Shown here: piece by piece, positions 1 to 9,648 of the stretch
Numbering within the stretch: the first letter of the stretch is position 1
Layout of the letters: each line of letters begins with the position of its first letter
Assembly (NCBI RefSeq): GCF_014698755.1
Contig: NZ_JACJTO010000013.1
Coordinates: 1 to 64,000, forward strand
From: Aphanizomenon flos-aquae FACHB-1287
GTDB taxonomy: Bacteria; Cyanobacteriota; Cyanobacteriia; Cyanobacteriales; Nostocaceae
Direction of reading: 5' to 3'
DNA length: 64,000 nucleotides
Position numbers and translations under genes: made by a program
Notes under the pieces: model-generated
The model's input: only the letters and a program-made list of their open reading frames with translations
Told to the model about the DNA's origin: nothing
Database searches by the model: none

Positions 1-1581
1 TTGGGAAATGAGTTTATGATCATGGTTAATCAAAATATTTTAATCCTTCGCCCAAAATTTAACATATTTTTGGCTATTTTTATCAGGCTTTTCTTAACAT
101 TCAACACTTCTGCCGCAATTGATAACAAAATTCTGAAATTAAATCAATCTATTTATCTCGAAGATATACAAGAAATGGAGACTCAAGAACACCAAAGTGC
201 TTGGTATTTATTTGAGGATTCTCAAGGAATAAAAGGATGGTTAATCATTAATATTAGCAACTTTTTACCGAATTATGAATTATTTAAAGATGCTTTTTTG
301 CCTTTAAAATTACAATTAATTACACAAACTATCCAAATTTTTCGGACAGCTTTAGGACAATTTCGACAAATACAATCTTCCCAGCAACATTATGAACATT
401 TAGCTAAATTTAATCAAGAACTAGAACGCACAAATCAACTCAAAAATCAGTTTTTAGCGAATACAAGTCATGAAATCCGCACTCCTCTGAGTTCGATAAT
501 TGGTTTTACTCATTTGCTATTAGCACAGGGATACGAATCTGAGAAAATCCGTCATCAAGAATATTTAAATATTATTTACTCTAGTGGTAAGCATTTATTA
601 GAATTAATTAATGATATTTTAGATCTCTCGAAAATTGAAGCCAATTATCTAGAAGTTCAATGGGAAATTATTGATATTTCTACTTTGTGCAAAAATATTT
701 TAGCTTTAGTAAAAGAGAAAGCTGCTCATAAAGGTTTAATAATTCGTTTGGAAATTCAGGCAAATATTAAAAATATTATAGCTGATCCCTTGCGACTTAA
801 ACAAATGTTATTAAATCTACTTTTTAATGCTATTAAATTTACCATAAAAGGAAGTGTTGGCTTACAGATTTCTCAACAAGATGGATTTTTACGGTTTACG
901 GTTTGGGATACTGGTATAGGTATTTTGTATGAAGATCAGTGTCGATTATTTCAACCCTATAGTCAAGTTTTAAATATCGCTGCTGGTTGTCATGAGGGGA
1001 CCGGTTTAGGGTTAGTATTAACTCAAAAATTGGCAGAAATTCACGGTGGTTATTTAGAATTAGAATCTATACCTAATCAAGGTTCTCGTTTTAGTATTTT
1101 ACTACCTCTCAAGCCCATGGGAAAGGTTTTAGCGGCTATAGAAACAACCGCAGAAAATGATTTAGAGGTAGTTAGCTATCCTTGTTCTAATTATAATATG
1201 ACTTTATCACCAGTAGTTTTACTAGTGGAAGATGACTTAGCAAATGGGGAATTAATGGGGATTTATTTAAGAAGATTGGGGTATCAGGTAATTTGGGTAA
1301 AAAATGGGGTGGAAATGTGGAATAGTCTGCGGGAAATAGAACCAAGAGTGATTTTAATGGATGTGAGTTTACCTGATATTAATGGTTTAATTTTGGTGCA
1401 GCAATTACGAGAAAACCCTAAATATCAGCATATAGGGATTATTGCTCAAACTGCAAGGGCGATGAAGGAAGATCGAGAAATTTGTTTGGCTGCTGGTGTT
1501 AATGAGTATATTTCTAAACCGATAGATTTGCAAGTTTTAGCTGGTTTGGTGGCTAGGTATTGTGGGTTTGTTGATTTTTAA
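1..1581 (+). CDS. Hybrid sensor histidine kinase, 5' end cut by the window
   Basis: The reading frame is open from the first base, so the true start is probably upstream; the TTG at base 1 is not a convincing start. Residues about 150-215 form a HisKA dimerisation domain with the phospho-acceptor His157 in NTSHEIRTPLSS. A HATPase_c domain follows, with the boxes DPLRLKQMLLNLLFNAIKF, WDTGIG and GTGLGL. A C-terminal receiver domain spans about 405-526, with LLVEDD, the likely phospho-Asp in ILMDVSLPD, and the Lys of EYISKPID. The order kinase then receiver makes this a hybrid kinase that could pass phosphate to its own receiver and on to another protein. The N-terminal 130 residues hold no domain I recognise; they may be the end of a GAF-like sensor. 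The signal sensed is unknown. Confidence 0.85.
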   Translation: MGNEFMIMVNQNILILRPKFNIFLAIFIRLFLTFNTSAAIDNKILKLNQSIYLEDIQEMETQEHQSAWYLFEDSQGIKGWLIINISNFLPNYELFKDAFLPLKLQLITQTIQIFRTALGQFRQIQSSQQHYEHLAKFNQELERTNQLKNQFLANTSHEIRTPLSSIIGFTHLLLAQGYESEKIRHQEYLNIIYSSGKHLLELINDILDLSKIEANYLEVQWEIIDISTLCKNILALVKEKAAHKGLIIRLEIQANIKNIIADPLRLKQMLLNLLFNAIKFTIKGSVGLQISQQDGFLRFTVWDTGIGILYEDQCRLFQPYSQVLNIAAGCHEGTGLGLVLTQKLAEIHGGYLELESIPNQGSRFSILLPLKPMGKVLAAIETTAENDLEVVSYPCSNYNMTLSPVVLLVEDDLANGELMGIYLRRLGYQVIWVKNGVEMWNSLREIEPRVILMDVSLPDINGLILVQQLRENPKYQHIGIIAQTARAMKEDREICLAAGVNEYISKPIDLQVLAGLVARYCGFVDF

Positions 1582-1592
1582 GGGTTTTTTGG

Positions 1593-1640
1593 TTCATGTT
1601 CTTGAGGTATAAGGTTTTTTAGTTTTAGGGAACAGGAAAC
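1593..1640 (-). repeat. Dispersed repeat, partial copy A
   Basis: Read on the minus strand this segment contains CTGTTCCCTAAAACTAAAAA followed by a run like CTTTGTACCTCATGAGCATG. The same sequence occurs nearly unchanged at 42025-42092 and 56400-56467 on the plus strand. This copy is shorter and more diverged. It lies between the sensor kinase stop and the CRISPR array. Confidence 0.6.
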
Positions 1641-1690
1641 AAGTTGGTATGTACTTGATTAGACCAGGGAAATATACTATCTGTGCTTTT

Positions 1691-2934
1691 GTTTCTATTC
1701 AATTAATGTCCCCAGCGAGTGGGGACTGTAAACATGAAAACAATATTCAGTCTATTCTTAGGTTTCCATTCAATTAATGTCCCCAGCGAGTGGGGACCTA
1801 ATTACTTATTCTATTAGAGGACAACCATGAAATACATTAGATCGTTTCCATTCAATTAATGTCCCCAGCGAGTGGGGACGGTATTAGAACTTAACCCCGT
1901 TATAGTTTCGGCGGATATACGTTTCCATTCAATTAATGTCCCCAGCGAGTGGGGACTTGGGTGGTAGGAAATACGTCCTTGATTTAGTTCCTGTTAGAGT
2001 TTCCATTCAATTAATGTCCCCAGCGAGTGGGGACTTTAATTGAATATACGTTTGATAGAACATTAGTTATGTTTCCATTCAATTAATGTCCCCAGCGAGT
2101 GGGGACGAAGCAGTTAACGGTAAAATTAACATCTTTTTTCACTCAAGTTTCCATTCAATTAATGTCCCCAGCGAGTGGGGACTGGATGCTTAAAGATCAT
2201 GAATACCTGGAGTATAGTTTCCATTCAATTAATGTCCCCAGCGAGTGGGGACAGTTATAGCGACGGATAATTATTGTCCGATAAGTCAACGAAAGTTTCC
2301 ATTCAATTAATGTCCCCAGCGAGTGGGGACAAAATAAAAGTTATCTGTTGAGGCACTGATAGTTATCTGTTGGTTTCCATTCAATTAATGTCCCCAGCGA
2401 GTGGGGACCAACTAGGCTCTAAAACCTTACCGCCAACAAAACCCATTTGTTTCCATTCAATTAATGTCCCCAGCGAGTGGGGACCTAACCCCCCTAAGTT
2501 AGTACCATTACTTCCTGTAACGTTTCCATTCAATTAATGTCCCCAGCGAGTGGGGACGTATCATTGATTGGTTGATTAATTCATCTAGTATTAAATCGTT
2601 TCCATTCAATTAATGTCCCCAGCGAGTGGGGACTTAAATTCAAATGCTTAATGGAATTAGGCATAGATTGGGAAGTTTCCATTCAATTAATGTCCCCAGC
2701 GAGTGGGGACGTAATCGTAACCCGTTGAGTATGTCATTTAGTGCTTACCAAGTTTCCATTCAATTAATGTCCCCAGCGAGTGGGGACACAACTATGCTGA
2801 TGGTCGTGCCTTTGAGCAAGGTATGTTTCCATTCAATTAATGTCCCCAGCGAGTGGGGACTCAGATTAATGGAGAGGTAGCCGAGCGGCTGATAGCTGGT
2901 TTCCATTCAATTAATGTCCCCAGCGAGTGGGGAC
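1691..2934 (-). CRISPR. CRISPR array, 17 repeats and 16 spacers, no adjacent cas genes
   Basis: Seventeen copies of a 36-nt repeat start at 1691, 1762, 1844, 1921, 1999, 2071, 2147, 2217, 2295, 2373, 2449, 2522, 2598, 2675, 2752, 2825 and 2899. Each begins GTTTCCATTC and ends GTCCCCAGCGAGTGGGGAC, which contains a 7-bp stem (GTCCCCA/TGGGGAC). Spacers are 34-46 nt. Only the first copy (1691) varies, with T for C at repeat position 6. On the minus strand the repeat ends in ATGGAAAC, like the 3' tags of cyanobacterial type III repeats such as Synechocystis CRISPR3 (from memory). The variant terminal repeat on the left also suggests that the leader is on the right and that transcription runs on the minus strand. 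No cas gene is visible in the window, so any effector must be encoded elsewhere. Confidence 0.97.
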
Positions 2935-3187
2935 CCCTCAATTTTAAACCCTTACCCAGCAAGGTGTCCAGAGACAGTTTCCGAGGGTCAGGAAAAAAGT
3001 AGTAAAACCACCAACCGACAGCAAGAAAAAAACTCCCAAAACCCTTACCCAGCAAGCGACCGAAGTTCCCAACGAAAAAATCAATATTACAGCCATTTTA
3101 CCTGAACTTCGGAAAATAAACAAGACCAGCAAACATATACAAAATAATTAAATCCTGTATCGCTGCAAATCCTCATTCAGACAAAAA
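2935..3187 (-). promoter_or_regulatory. Probable CRISPR leader between the array and the dxs stop
   Basis: This 253-bp stretch lies between the last conserved repeat and the dxs stop codon, and is inferred to be the leader from array polarity. It contains an 18-bp direct repeat (AAACCCTTACCCAGCAAG) at 2946-2963 and 3039-3056, 93 bp apart. The role of the repeat is unknown; it could be a protein-binding or adaptation site, or a chance dispersed repeat. No convincing gene lies here; short open frames on both strands have no coding character. Confidence 0.45.
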
Positions 3188-5095
3188 CTACACCATAGCA
3201 GCAACCTGTTTTCTAAAGAAAGCCTGTAAAACAGTTTCGGCAATTTGAGGACTACTTAAACCTAATGCAGCAAAAGATTGATCCGGTGTAGCATGATCTA
3301 CCAAAATATCAGGAACACCAATCCGCTTCACAGGTACAACAATATCAGCATCAAGTAAAGCTTCCGCCACAGCAGAACCAAAACCACCCATTAAACAACC
3401 CTCCTCCAAAGTTACAACCCTACCAATCTCTTTAGCTAAAGGTAAAATCAATTCAGTATCTAAAGGTTTAACAAAACGAGCATTAACGACAGTTGCCTCA
3501 ATTCCATATTCGCTGAGAATCTCCGCCGCTTGCATAGCCGGATAAACCATCGTACCATAGCCGAGAATTAATACATCATCACCTTGACGCAGAATTTCTC
3601 CCTTACCAATTTCTAAAGCTTCCCAACCCTCCTCCATTAAGGGGACACCATGACCATTACCACGGGGGAAACGCATAGAAATCGGTCCATCTGTATAGTT
3701 AATCCCAGTAACAACCATCCGTTGTAACTCGGCCTCATCCTTGGGAGCCATTACCACCATATTCGGAATACAACGCAGATAAGCAATATCATACATTCCT
3801 TGATGGGTTGGACCATCAGCGCCAACAATCCCCGCCCGATCTAAACAGAAGAATACAGGGAGGTTTTGAATACAAACATCGTGAATAATTTGGTCAAAGG
3901 CCCGTTGTAAAAAAGTGGAATAAATAGCAGCAACGGGACGCATTCCCTCACAGGCTAAACCCGCAGCTAAGGTAACGGCGTGTTGTTCAGCAATTCCCAC
4001 ATCAATATACTGATGAGGTAGTTTCGCTTGTAGTTTATCTAAGCCTGTACCAGTAGCCATAGCCGCTGTAATACCGACGATTTTAGGATTTTGTGCTGCC
4101 AGTGTCACTAGAGTATGAGAAAAGACCTTAGCATAAGCAGGGGGTTTAGGTTTACTGGAAGGAATCGCTTTCCCTGTGCCTAAATTAAAGGGAGTTTGGG
4201 CATGGTAGCCTACTTGATCTTTTTCCGCTATTTCATAGCCTTTTCCCTTAGTTGTCACTACATGAACCAACACAGGACCAGTAATTTGATGTGCTTGTTG
4301 GAATGTAGCAATTAACTCTTCTAATTTATGTCCATCAACTGGACCCATGTAGGTAAAGCCTAATTCTTCAAAAACCGCACCAACTTTAGGAACTGCTAAC
4401 CGTTTCATTCCTTCTTTAATGCGTTCCAGTTCTGGGGAAATAGACTCACCTAAAAAGGGAAGATGTTTTAACTGTTCCTCAATTCCATCTGAGAGAAACT
4501 GTACTGGAGGACTCAACCGCATTTTGTTGAGATAACGAGGAATCGCCCCCACGTTGGGAGAAATGGACATTTCATTATCATTGAGAACCACCAGTAGATT
4601 AGTTTTGGGTAGGTGTCCTGCGTGGTTAATAGCTTCTAAGGCCATACCCCCAGTTAAAGCCCCATCACCAATAACAGCAACGGTTTTGAATTTTTCCCCT
4701 TTTAAGTCGCGGGCTAAAGCCATTCCCAAGGCGGCGGAAATACTTGTAGAGGCGTGTCCAGCACCAAAATGATCAAATTTGTTTTCGCAGCGTTTGAGAT
4801 AACCTGCAACGCCGTCTTTTTGGCGGAGAGTGTCAAAATTACTGTAGCGTCCGGTAATTAATTTATGAGGATAGGCTTGATGTCCTACATCCCAGATGAC
4901 TTTATCCCGATCTAGATCTAAGGTTTGATACAGTCCCAGTGTTAATTCGACGACTCCCAAACCAGGCCCTAAATGCCCTCCAAAGGCTGCTACTGTTTGT
5001 AAGTGCTTTTCACGAATTTGACGGGCAATTTGTTCTAACTGCCGAATTGACAAACCATGCAACTGGTTAGGATGGGTAATTTCACTCAAGTGCAT
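3188..5095 (-). CDS. dxs: 1-Deoxy-D-xylulose-5-phosphate synthase
   Basis: The 635-residue protein has the full length and layout of DXS, the thiamine-diphosphate enzyme that condenses pyruvate with glyceraldehyde 3-phosphate. This is the first step of the MEP isoprenoid pathway, which feeds carotenoid, phytol and quinone synthesis in cyanobacteria. Residues near 140-180 carry the ThDP/Mg motif ([20 protein letters not shown] and a downstream NDNEMSIS). The pyrimidine-binding half contains [17 protein letters not shown] and [18 protein letters not shown], both typical of DXS and transketolase-like enzymes. The start [12 protein letters not shown] is typical for the cyanobacterial family. The gene stands alone, with the CRISPR array downstream and a divergent kinase gene upstream. 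Confidence 0.97.
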   Translation of the reverse strand: MHLSEITHPNQLHGLSIRQLEQIARQIREKHLQTVAAFGGHLGPGLGVVELTLGLYQTLDLDRDKVIWDVGHQAYPHKLITGRYSNFDTLRQKDGVAGYLKRCENKFDHFGAGHASTSISAALGMALARDLKGEKFKTVAVIGDGALTGGMALEAINHAGHLPKTNLLVVLNDNEMSISPNVGAIPRYLNKMRLSPPVQFLSDGIEEQLKHLPFLGESISPELERIKEGMKRLAVPKVGAVFEELGFTYMGPVDGHKLEELIATFQQAHQITGPVLVHVVTTKGKGYEIAEKDQVGYHAQTPFNLGTGKAIPSSKPKPPAYAKVFSHTLVTLAAQNPKIVGITAAMATGTGLDKLQAKLPHQYIDVGIAEQHAVTLAAGLACEGMRPVAAIYSTFLQRAFDQIIHDVCIQNLPVFFCLDRAGIVGADGPTHQGMYDIAYLRCIPNMVVMAPKDEAELQRMVVTGINYTDGPISMRFPRGNGHGVPLMEEGWEALEIGKGEILRQGDDVLILGYGTMVYPAMQAAEILSEYGIEATVVNARFVKPLDTELILPLAKEIGRVVTLEEGCLMGGFGSAVAEALLDADIVVPVKRIGVPDILVDHATPDQSFAALGLSSPQIAETVLQAFFRKQVAAMV

Positions 5096-5498
5096 ATTAT
5101 CGGCTTTTCCTCTCTAAGTCTTCTGTTCTCATGATTTTATTTTCCCACTTCCGGTGGCTGCTAAAATCTGACTGCCATTAATTGTTATTGTCTAACTATA
5201 ACTTTTGTGAGTTTTTAATAGTTACATATAATAATCTAATTTGATTTATGACCGATTTCCTAGCCAAGTCGTAAATTATAGTGGGAGTTGGGAATAAAAT
5301 CCTGTTGTATTCAGATATTTAAGAATGACTAGGGTAGGTTTGTACGCGCAATTTGTGTAATAATGTGCTATAATTGGGCATTAATTGAGCATCTTTCCCA
5401 AAAATTTGATAACCTGATTTTTGATCATCAAAAATTAGTCAATATCTATTTTAACCATCAACTGAGCATTTTTTAGATCATAATTCTCAAAAGCCTTA
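5096..5498. other. 403-bp divergent intergenic region
   Basis: This AT-rich region separates dxs (leftward) from the kinase gene (rightward) and must hold both promoters. A TATAAT hexamer sits at 5369-5374 on the plus strand, but I see no well-spaced -35 partner. No RNA gene, repeat family or short coding frame was recognised. Confidence 0.5.
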
Positions 5499-7178
5499 GT
5501 GAATGAACATCTTGCGGTTCACTGTATCAATCCTGATTGTCAACGTCCTTATCCCCAACCCAGGGGTAATAAGTTCTGTCACAGTTGTGGCGCACCTCTG
5601 CATCTATTAGACCGCTATTTCCCTCTTAAACCTCTAGGTACGGGAGGGTTTGCCCAAATTTATACTATTTGGGATGAAAAGACACAAACAGAAAAGGTCC
5701 TCAAGGTGCTGGTGGAAACTTCACCTAAGGCTCTGGAATTGTTTATTCAAGAAGCGGAGGTTTTAAGTAGTTTCCGTAGTTCTGGAGTGCCTATAGTTGA
5801 GAGTGACGGTTATTTTCAAATCAATTTAGCTAATCCTAAACCCCATCAATTACCATGTTTGGTGATGGAAAAAATCAATGGTTATACTTTGGAGGAGGTA
5901 TTAATAAATTCTCCTCAAGGTTGTTCTGAAGATTTGGTATTAGGTTGGTTTATTCAAGCTGTGATGATTTTACGGGAATTACATCAACGTCAAATTATTC
6001 ACCGAGATATTAAACCTTCTAATTTAATGTTGCGTAGTTCTACTCCCGCAGCCCCTAGTAAAAATGATCAATTGGTGCTAATTGATTTCGGAGGTGCTAA
6101 ACAATTGAGCGGTTCTGTTTGGCGATCGCACTCTAGTTCTACGCGCCTATACTCGTCCGGTTATAGTCCCCAGGAGCAAATTCGCGGCGGTAATATTGGA
6201 CCATCGGCAGATTTTTATGCTTTGGGTCGGACTATGATTCAACTAATTACGGGTAAGTATCCTTCAGAGTTGGAAGACGGATTAACTGGTAAGTTGCAAT
6301 GGCGTAACCATCGACAGATTAAACTAGATTTAGCAGATCTATTAGATGAAATGGTACAGGATGATATACGATTGCGTCCAGCCCATGCAGATATTATTCA
6401 CAAAAGATTACTTAAAATTGCTTCTCCACCATTGGGTAAAGGTTTACTGAAGTCTATTGGTAAATCTGTAGTAGTATTAATTACTGAATTTGCTCAATTT
6501 ATAGGTAATACTACTCTATCTATTATTCAGGGAATATGCAAGTTTTTATTAGCTAGTTTAGTGACTATTTGGGTAATGATACTCACAAGCATCTGCGCGG
6601 GAATCGGGACTATAATCGGTTTTATTCTAGCTTACCACACTAGTTTAGGCGATCGCTGGCTAGAATTAGTCTATCAATTACCAACATTAGTTAAAAATCA
6701 ACCTTATGTAGTTAAAGAAACCATAGTATATGCTTTTGCAGGTTTAGGAACAGGTTGGGGGTTAACCCTATCAGGCTGTTTTGAACAAAAGCGGCGATTT
6801 CTGATCACAGCTTTAATGAGTTTAATTGGTTATAGTTTAGGCTGGATAGCGTGTCAATTCATCACCAGCGAAAATCTTACAGAAAGCCTAATAATCTGGA
6901 TTTTAATCTCACTTCCCCTCTTAACCCTGGGTTTAGGCCTTCGTACTCACCAAATCGCTTATGCTGTTGTCGCGGGTTTAGGTACTGCTAACTTGATAGC
7001 CATTTTCGCGCGTTTAGGGTTAGGGTTGCAGTTATTTCATTTTACCAGTTCACCGACCGCGTTTGATCTATTTTTACTTCTAGGTTTTTTTAGTCTGGTG
7101 AGTATCTTAGTCAGCTTTTCCCTGAGTATAAGCCATTACCTCATTGTCCCTTGCTTACGTTGGTTAGGTTGGCGATAA
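5499..7178 (+). CDS. Membrane Ser/Thr protein kinase with N-terminal zinc ribbon
   Basis: The 559-residue protein starts at GTG. An N-terminal zinc-ribbon-like segment has cysteines in C-x4-C and C-x2-C spacing (CINPDC and CHSCG). The Hanks-type kinase domain follows at about 40-300: glycine loop PLGTGGFAQIY, ATP-binding Lys in KVLKVL, catalytic loop HRDIKPSNLML, Mg-binding DFGGAK, and YSPQEQIRGG in place of the usual APE segment. All catalytic residues are present, so activity is expected. The C-terminal 220 residues are strongly hydrophobic with several predicted membrane spans, so the kinase is probably anchored in the inner membrane. The substrate is unknown. This architecture is frequent in filamentous cyanobacteria. 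Confidence 0.9.
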   Translation: MNEHLAVHCINPDCQRPYPQPRGNKFCHSCGAPLHLLDRYFPLKPLGTGGFAQIYTIWDEKTQTEKVLKVLVETSPKALELFIQEAEVLSSFRSSGVPIVESDGYFQINLANPKPHQLPCLVMEKINGYTLEEVLINSPQGCSEDLVLGWFIQAVMILRELHQRQIIHRDIKPSNLMLRSSTPAAPSKNDQLVLIDFGGAKQLSGSVWRSHSSSTRLYSSGYSPQEQIRGGNIGPSADFYALGRTMIQLITGKYPSELEDGLTGKLQWRNHRQIKLDLADLLDEMVQDDIRLRPAHADIIHKRLLKIASPPLGKGLLKSIGKSVVVLITEFAQFIGNTTLSIIQGICKFLLASLVTIWVMILTSICAGIGTIIGFILAYHTSLGDRWLELVYQLPTLVKNQPYVVKETIVYAFAGLGTGWGLTLSGCFEQKRRFLITALMSLIGYSLGWIACQFITSENLTESLIIWILISLPLLTLGLGLRTHQIAYAVVAGLGTANLIAIFARLGLGLQLFHFTSSPTAFDLFLLLGFFSLVSILVSFSLSISHYLIVPCLRWLGWR

Positions 7179-7663
7179 GTGTCACATAAAACACAGATAC
7201 CCCCAAGTTCACAACTAAGATGAACTGGGGGGTATCCCATAATTGGTAGACTATAAATCTTTCGGTATACTGAAGTTGAAACCAATATACACTCTTTATT
7301 CCCATTTGCATAGTTCTGTAATAACAATTTATTTAATTTTTAGATATTTTTAATTATTTCTTTATATTTCCAGATTAATTAAACCAGCAAATATCCTGTT
7401 TTGTTATATTAGTAACATTCTAGTCAGAAAAACAACTTACAGCCATTCCCGGTGTTATAAGGTACATATCTAGCGGGCAAGATGCCCGCACCACAAGAGT
7501 TTTATCATTCAACTTTGTACCTCATAGGCAATTAATGCTCTGAAATATAAGTTATTCTCAAACAACAAGACTGGAGGTCATGTTTTTGCCTAAATTATCA
7601 CTTTCTCCTAACTTGATTGGTATTGATACTACTATCAGGAGTATCATGGTTTTTAGGCTGTTT
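7179..7663. other. 485-bp intergenic region between convergent genes
   Basis: The region separates the kinase gene and the cysteine desulfurase gene, whose 3' ends face each other. Apart from the hairpin at 7473-7489 I see no gene; the open frames crossing it have no coding character. Confidence 0.5.
7473..7489. repeat. Small hairpin repeat GCGGGC-AAGAT-GCCCGC
   Basis: A perfect 6-bp GC-rich stem with a 5-nt loop sits in otherwise AT-rich DNA. The surrounding words (TAGCGGGCAAGATGCCCGCA) resemble a dispersed element that I recall from other Nostocales genomes. It is not followed by a T-run, so it is unlikely to be a simple terminator. Confidence 0.55.
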
Positions 7664-8833
7664 TTAACAACTAACTACTGACGCAGTTCTTAAACTTTGA
7701 ACAGTAGAAATTATCCGTTGGGCAACTTGGTCAATTTCCTCGACTGTATTAAATCTCCCAATACCAAATCGTAGGGAAGCATAAGCTAATTTATCGGAGT
7801 GTCCTAAGGCTTTCAACACATAAGAAGGAGCAACATTATTGGAGGAACAAGCAGAACCAGAAGATACAGCTACTATTGATTGTAAACCTAAAGAAAGTGC
7901 AGTGCCATCTACATCTTTAATACTAATATTTAAGTTTCCTGCTAATCGTTTTTGAGGATGTCCATTGATATAAATTCCTCCTAAAGTAGATAACTGTTTC
8001 CACAATCTTTCTCTTAGTTCTGTTAATCGTTGATTTTCGGTTTCTTGAGTGGCTATGGCAATTTCTACAGCTTTACCAAAACCGACAATTTGTGGTGTAT
8101 ATAACGTCCCAGAACGCATTCCTTTTTCATGTCCTCCTCCATGTTGTTGGGAAGCAATTTTGACTCTTGGGTTACGTCTGCGAACATATAAAGCCCCAAT
8201 ACCCTTTGGTCCATAAACTTTATGGGCTGTGAGAGACATTAAATCAATATTCATTTCTTCCACATCTAAAGGTATTTTCCCAATAGCTTGGGCTGCGTCT
8301 GTGTGCAAAATAATTTGCCGTTGACGACAGATTTCGCCAATTTCGGCTATTGGTTGTAAAACCCCAATTTCATTATTGGCAGCCATTATAGATACTAAAA
8401 TTGTATCATCACGCAAGGCTTTTTCTAACTGATTTAAATCAATTAATCCATCTTTTTCTACTGGTAAAACTGTGAGATTAAAACCCAGATTTTTTAAATA
8501 TTCACAAGGATCTAAAACTGCTTTATGTTCCGTGGCAATAGTGACAATATGTTGACCTTTCTGGAAATAAGCTTCAGCAATTCCTTTAATGGCTAAATTA
8601 TTTGCTTCCGTTGCACCGCTGGTAAAAACAATTTCCTCTGGAGTTGCGTTAATTGCTGCTGCTAAAATTTCCCGTGTTTGTTTAACAGCGGCTTCTGATT
8701 CCCAACCATAAATATGGCTAATACTAGCCGCATTGCCAAACTTTTCTGTAAAGTAGGGAATCATAGCAGCCATTACCTTTTCATCAACGGGGGTAGTAGC
8801 ATGACAATCGAGGTAGATAGGACGACTGGACAT
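7664..8833 (-). CDS. Cysteine desulfurase (NifS/IscS family)
   Basis: The 389-residue PLP enzyme removes sulfur from cysteine for Fe-S cluster and thio-cofactor assembly. The PLP Schiff-base lysine is Lys205 in SLTAHKVYGPKG, preceded by HTDAAQAIGK. The active-site cysteine that carries the persulfide is Cys329 in SSGSACSSNNVAPSYVL, in the long-loop arrangement of the NifS/IscS group rather than the SufS group. Cyanobacteria carry several paralogs, and no nif or isc genes lie beside this one, so I do not assign nifS or iscS. The next gene upstream (8847-9473) runs the same way with a 13-bp gap and may be cotranscribed. Confidence 0.93.
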   Translation of the reverse strand: MSSRPIYLDCHATTPVDEKVMAAMIPYFTEKFGNAASISHIYGWESEAAVKQTREILAAAINATPEEIVFTSGATEANNLAIKGIAEAYFQKGQHIVTIATEHKAVLDPCEYLKNLGFNLTVLPVEKDGLIDLNQLEKALRDDTILVSIMAANNEIGVLQPIAEIGEICRQRQIILHTDAAQAIGKIPLDVEEMNIDLMSLTAHKVYGPKGIGALYVRRRNPRVKIASQQHGGGHEKGMRSGTLYTPQIVGFGKAVEIAIATQETENQRLTELRERLWKQLSTLGGIYINGHPQKRLAGNLNISIKDVDGTALSLGLQSIVAVSSGSACSSNNVAPSYVLKALGHSDKLAYASLRFGIGRFNTVEEIDQVAQRIISTVQSLRTASVVSC

Positions 8834-8846
8834 AATTAATTAATGG

Positions 8847-9473
8847 TTAATTCAAAATTTGACTTAGTTTTTTTAAGATTCGGAAAACTTGATAAAGTTC
8901 GTTTTCTCGCTTCAAGAGTGTAAATTGATCAGACAAAGCGTATTGGGCTTGATTAATTTGCGAAAATTTGATAAAAATAAAATCACTTCCATTCATTACC
9001 AATCCAAATAGAGGTTTTGTAGGATGAGGATTAGCCAGCATATAAGTAAGTGCTTGAGGTATGGCTTCTAAGAGAGAAAAAGTAGTTCTTTTAGATTCAA
9101 TTACTAATAACCATAATTGTTGTTGGATAACTAAAACATCAATTTTACCTCTGATAACTTCGTCTTCATTTTCGACTGCGATTTCTATTGATGATTCACT
9201 CCTAATAAAGAAAGGTTCATCATAAAATCCAGCTAAACTGAGTAAGGGAGATAAAACTACTAACTTGACTGTTTCTTCCGATAAAGGAGGATATTTAGCT
9301 AATCTGAGAAAATGCAATTTTACTTTGTCTAGATATTGCTTTTCTAAATCAGATATTTCTGGCAGATTTTCTAACCATTCAGGAAAAAATGCTTCATTGT
9401 TGGTTTGTTTTAGACTAAATTTTGCTTCTAAATAGGCAATGCCTATGTTTTGCGCTTGGATGAATTGAACCAT
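8847..9473 (-). CDS. PD-(D/E)XK nuclease-like protein (HsdR N-terminal type)
   Basis: The 208-residue protein resembles the N-terminal nuclease domain of type I restriction R subunits, which occurs alone in many cyanobacteria. A probable PD-(D/E)XK core is visible as GKIDVLVIQQQLWLLVIESKR, with Asp near residue 112 and the E-x-K pair in IESKR; a conserved-looking Gln-containing helix follows (AIPQALTYMLA). No helicase domain or hsdS/hsdM neighbours are present, so it is not a working restriction system by itself. Its role is unknown. It is separated from the cysteine desulfurase by 13 bp and may share its transcript. Confidence 0.6.
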   Translation of the reverse strand: MVQFIQAQNIGIAYLEAKFSLKQTNNEAFFPEWLENLPEISDLEKQYLDKVKLHFLRLAKYPPLSEETVKLVVLSPLLSLAGFYDEPFFIRSESSIEIAVENEDEVIRGKIDVLVIQQQLWLLVIESKRTTFSLLEAIPQALTYMLANPHPTKPLFGLVMNGSDFIFIKFSQINQAQYALSDQFTLLKRENELYQVFRILKKLSQILN

Positions 9474-9648
9474 TATACAAATAATAGAATTGATATTTCT
9501 ATTGTATAAGGTTTGAATGGTTATATTATTTCATTAACATAATTCAGTCAAGTAAAGTTTAAATTAATTAACATTTGAAAAATCAAATATCTAAGGAGGA
9601 GAAATCACAGCTATATCAATAAAATCTGACAAATCAGACCGTAAAACT

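Noticed and set aside
2644-2880. 78-residue open frame on the plus strand within the CRISPR array
   Set aside because: It is built from three repeats and their spacers; the repeated peptide FHSINVPSEWG is just the translated CRISPR repeat.
2871-2890. tRNA-Ser gene on the plus strand
   Set aside because: Only the 5' arm is present and a CRISPR repeat follows at 2899, so it is a spacer and not a tRNA gene.
7664-9473. DNA phosphorothioation (Dnd-type) defence module
   Set aside because: Only a NifS-like enzyme and a nuclease-like fragment are present; none of the DndB-E or Ssp partner proteins is visible nearby.
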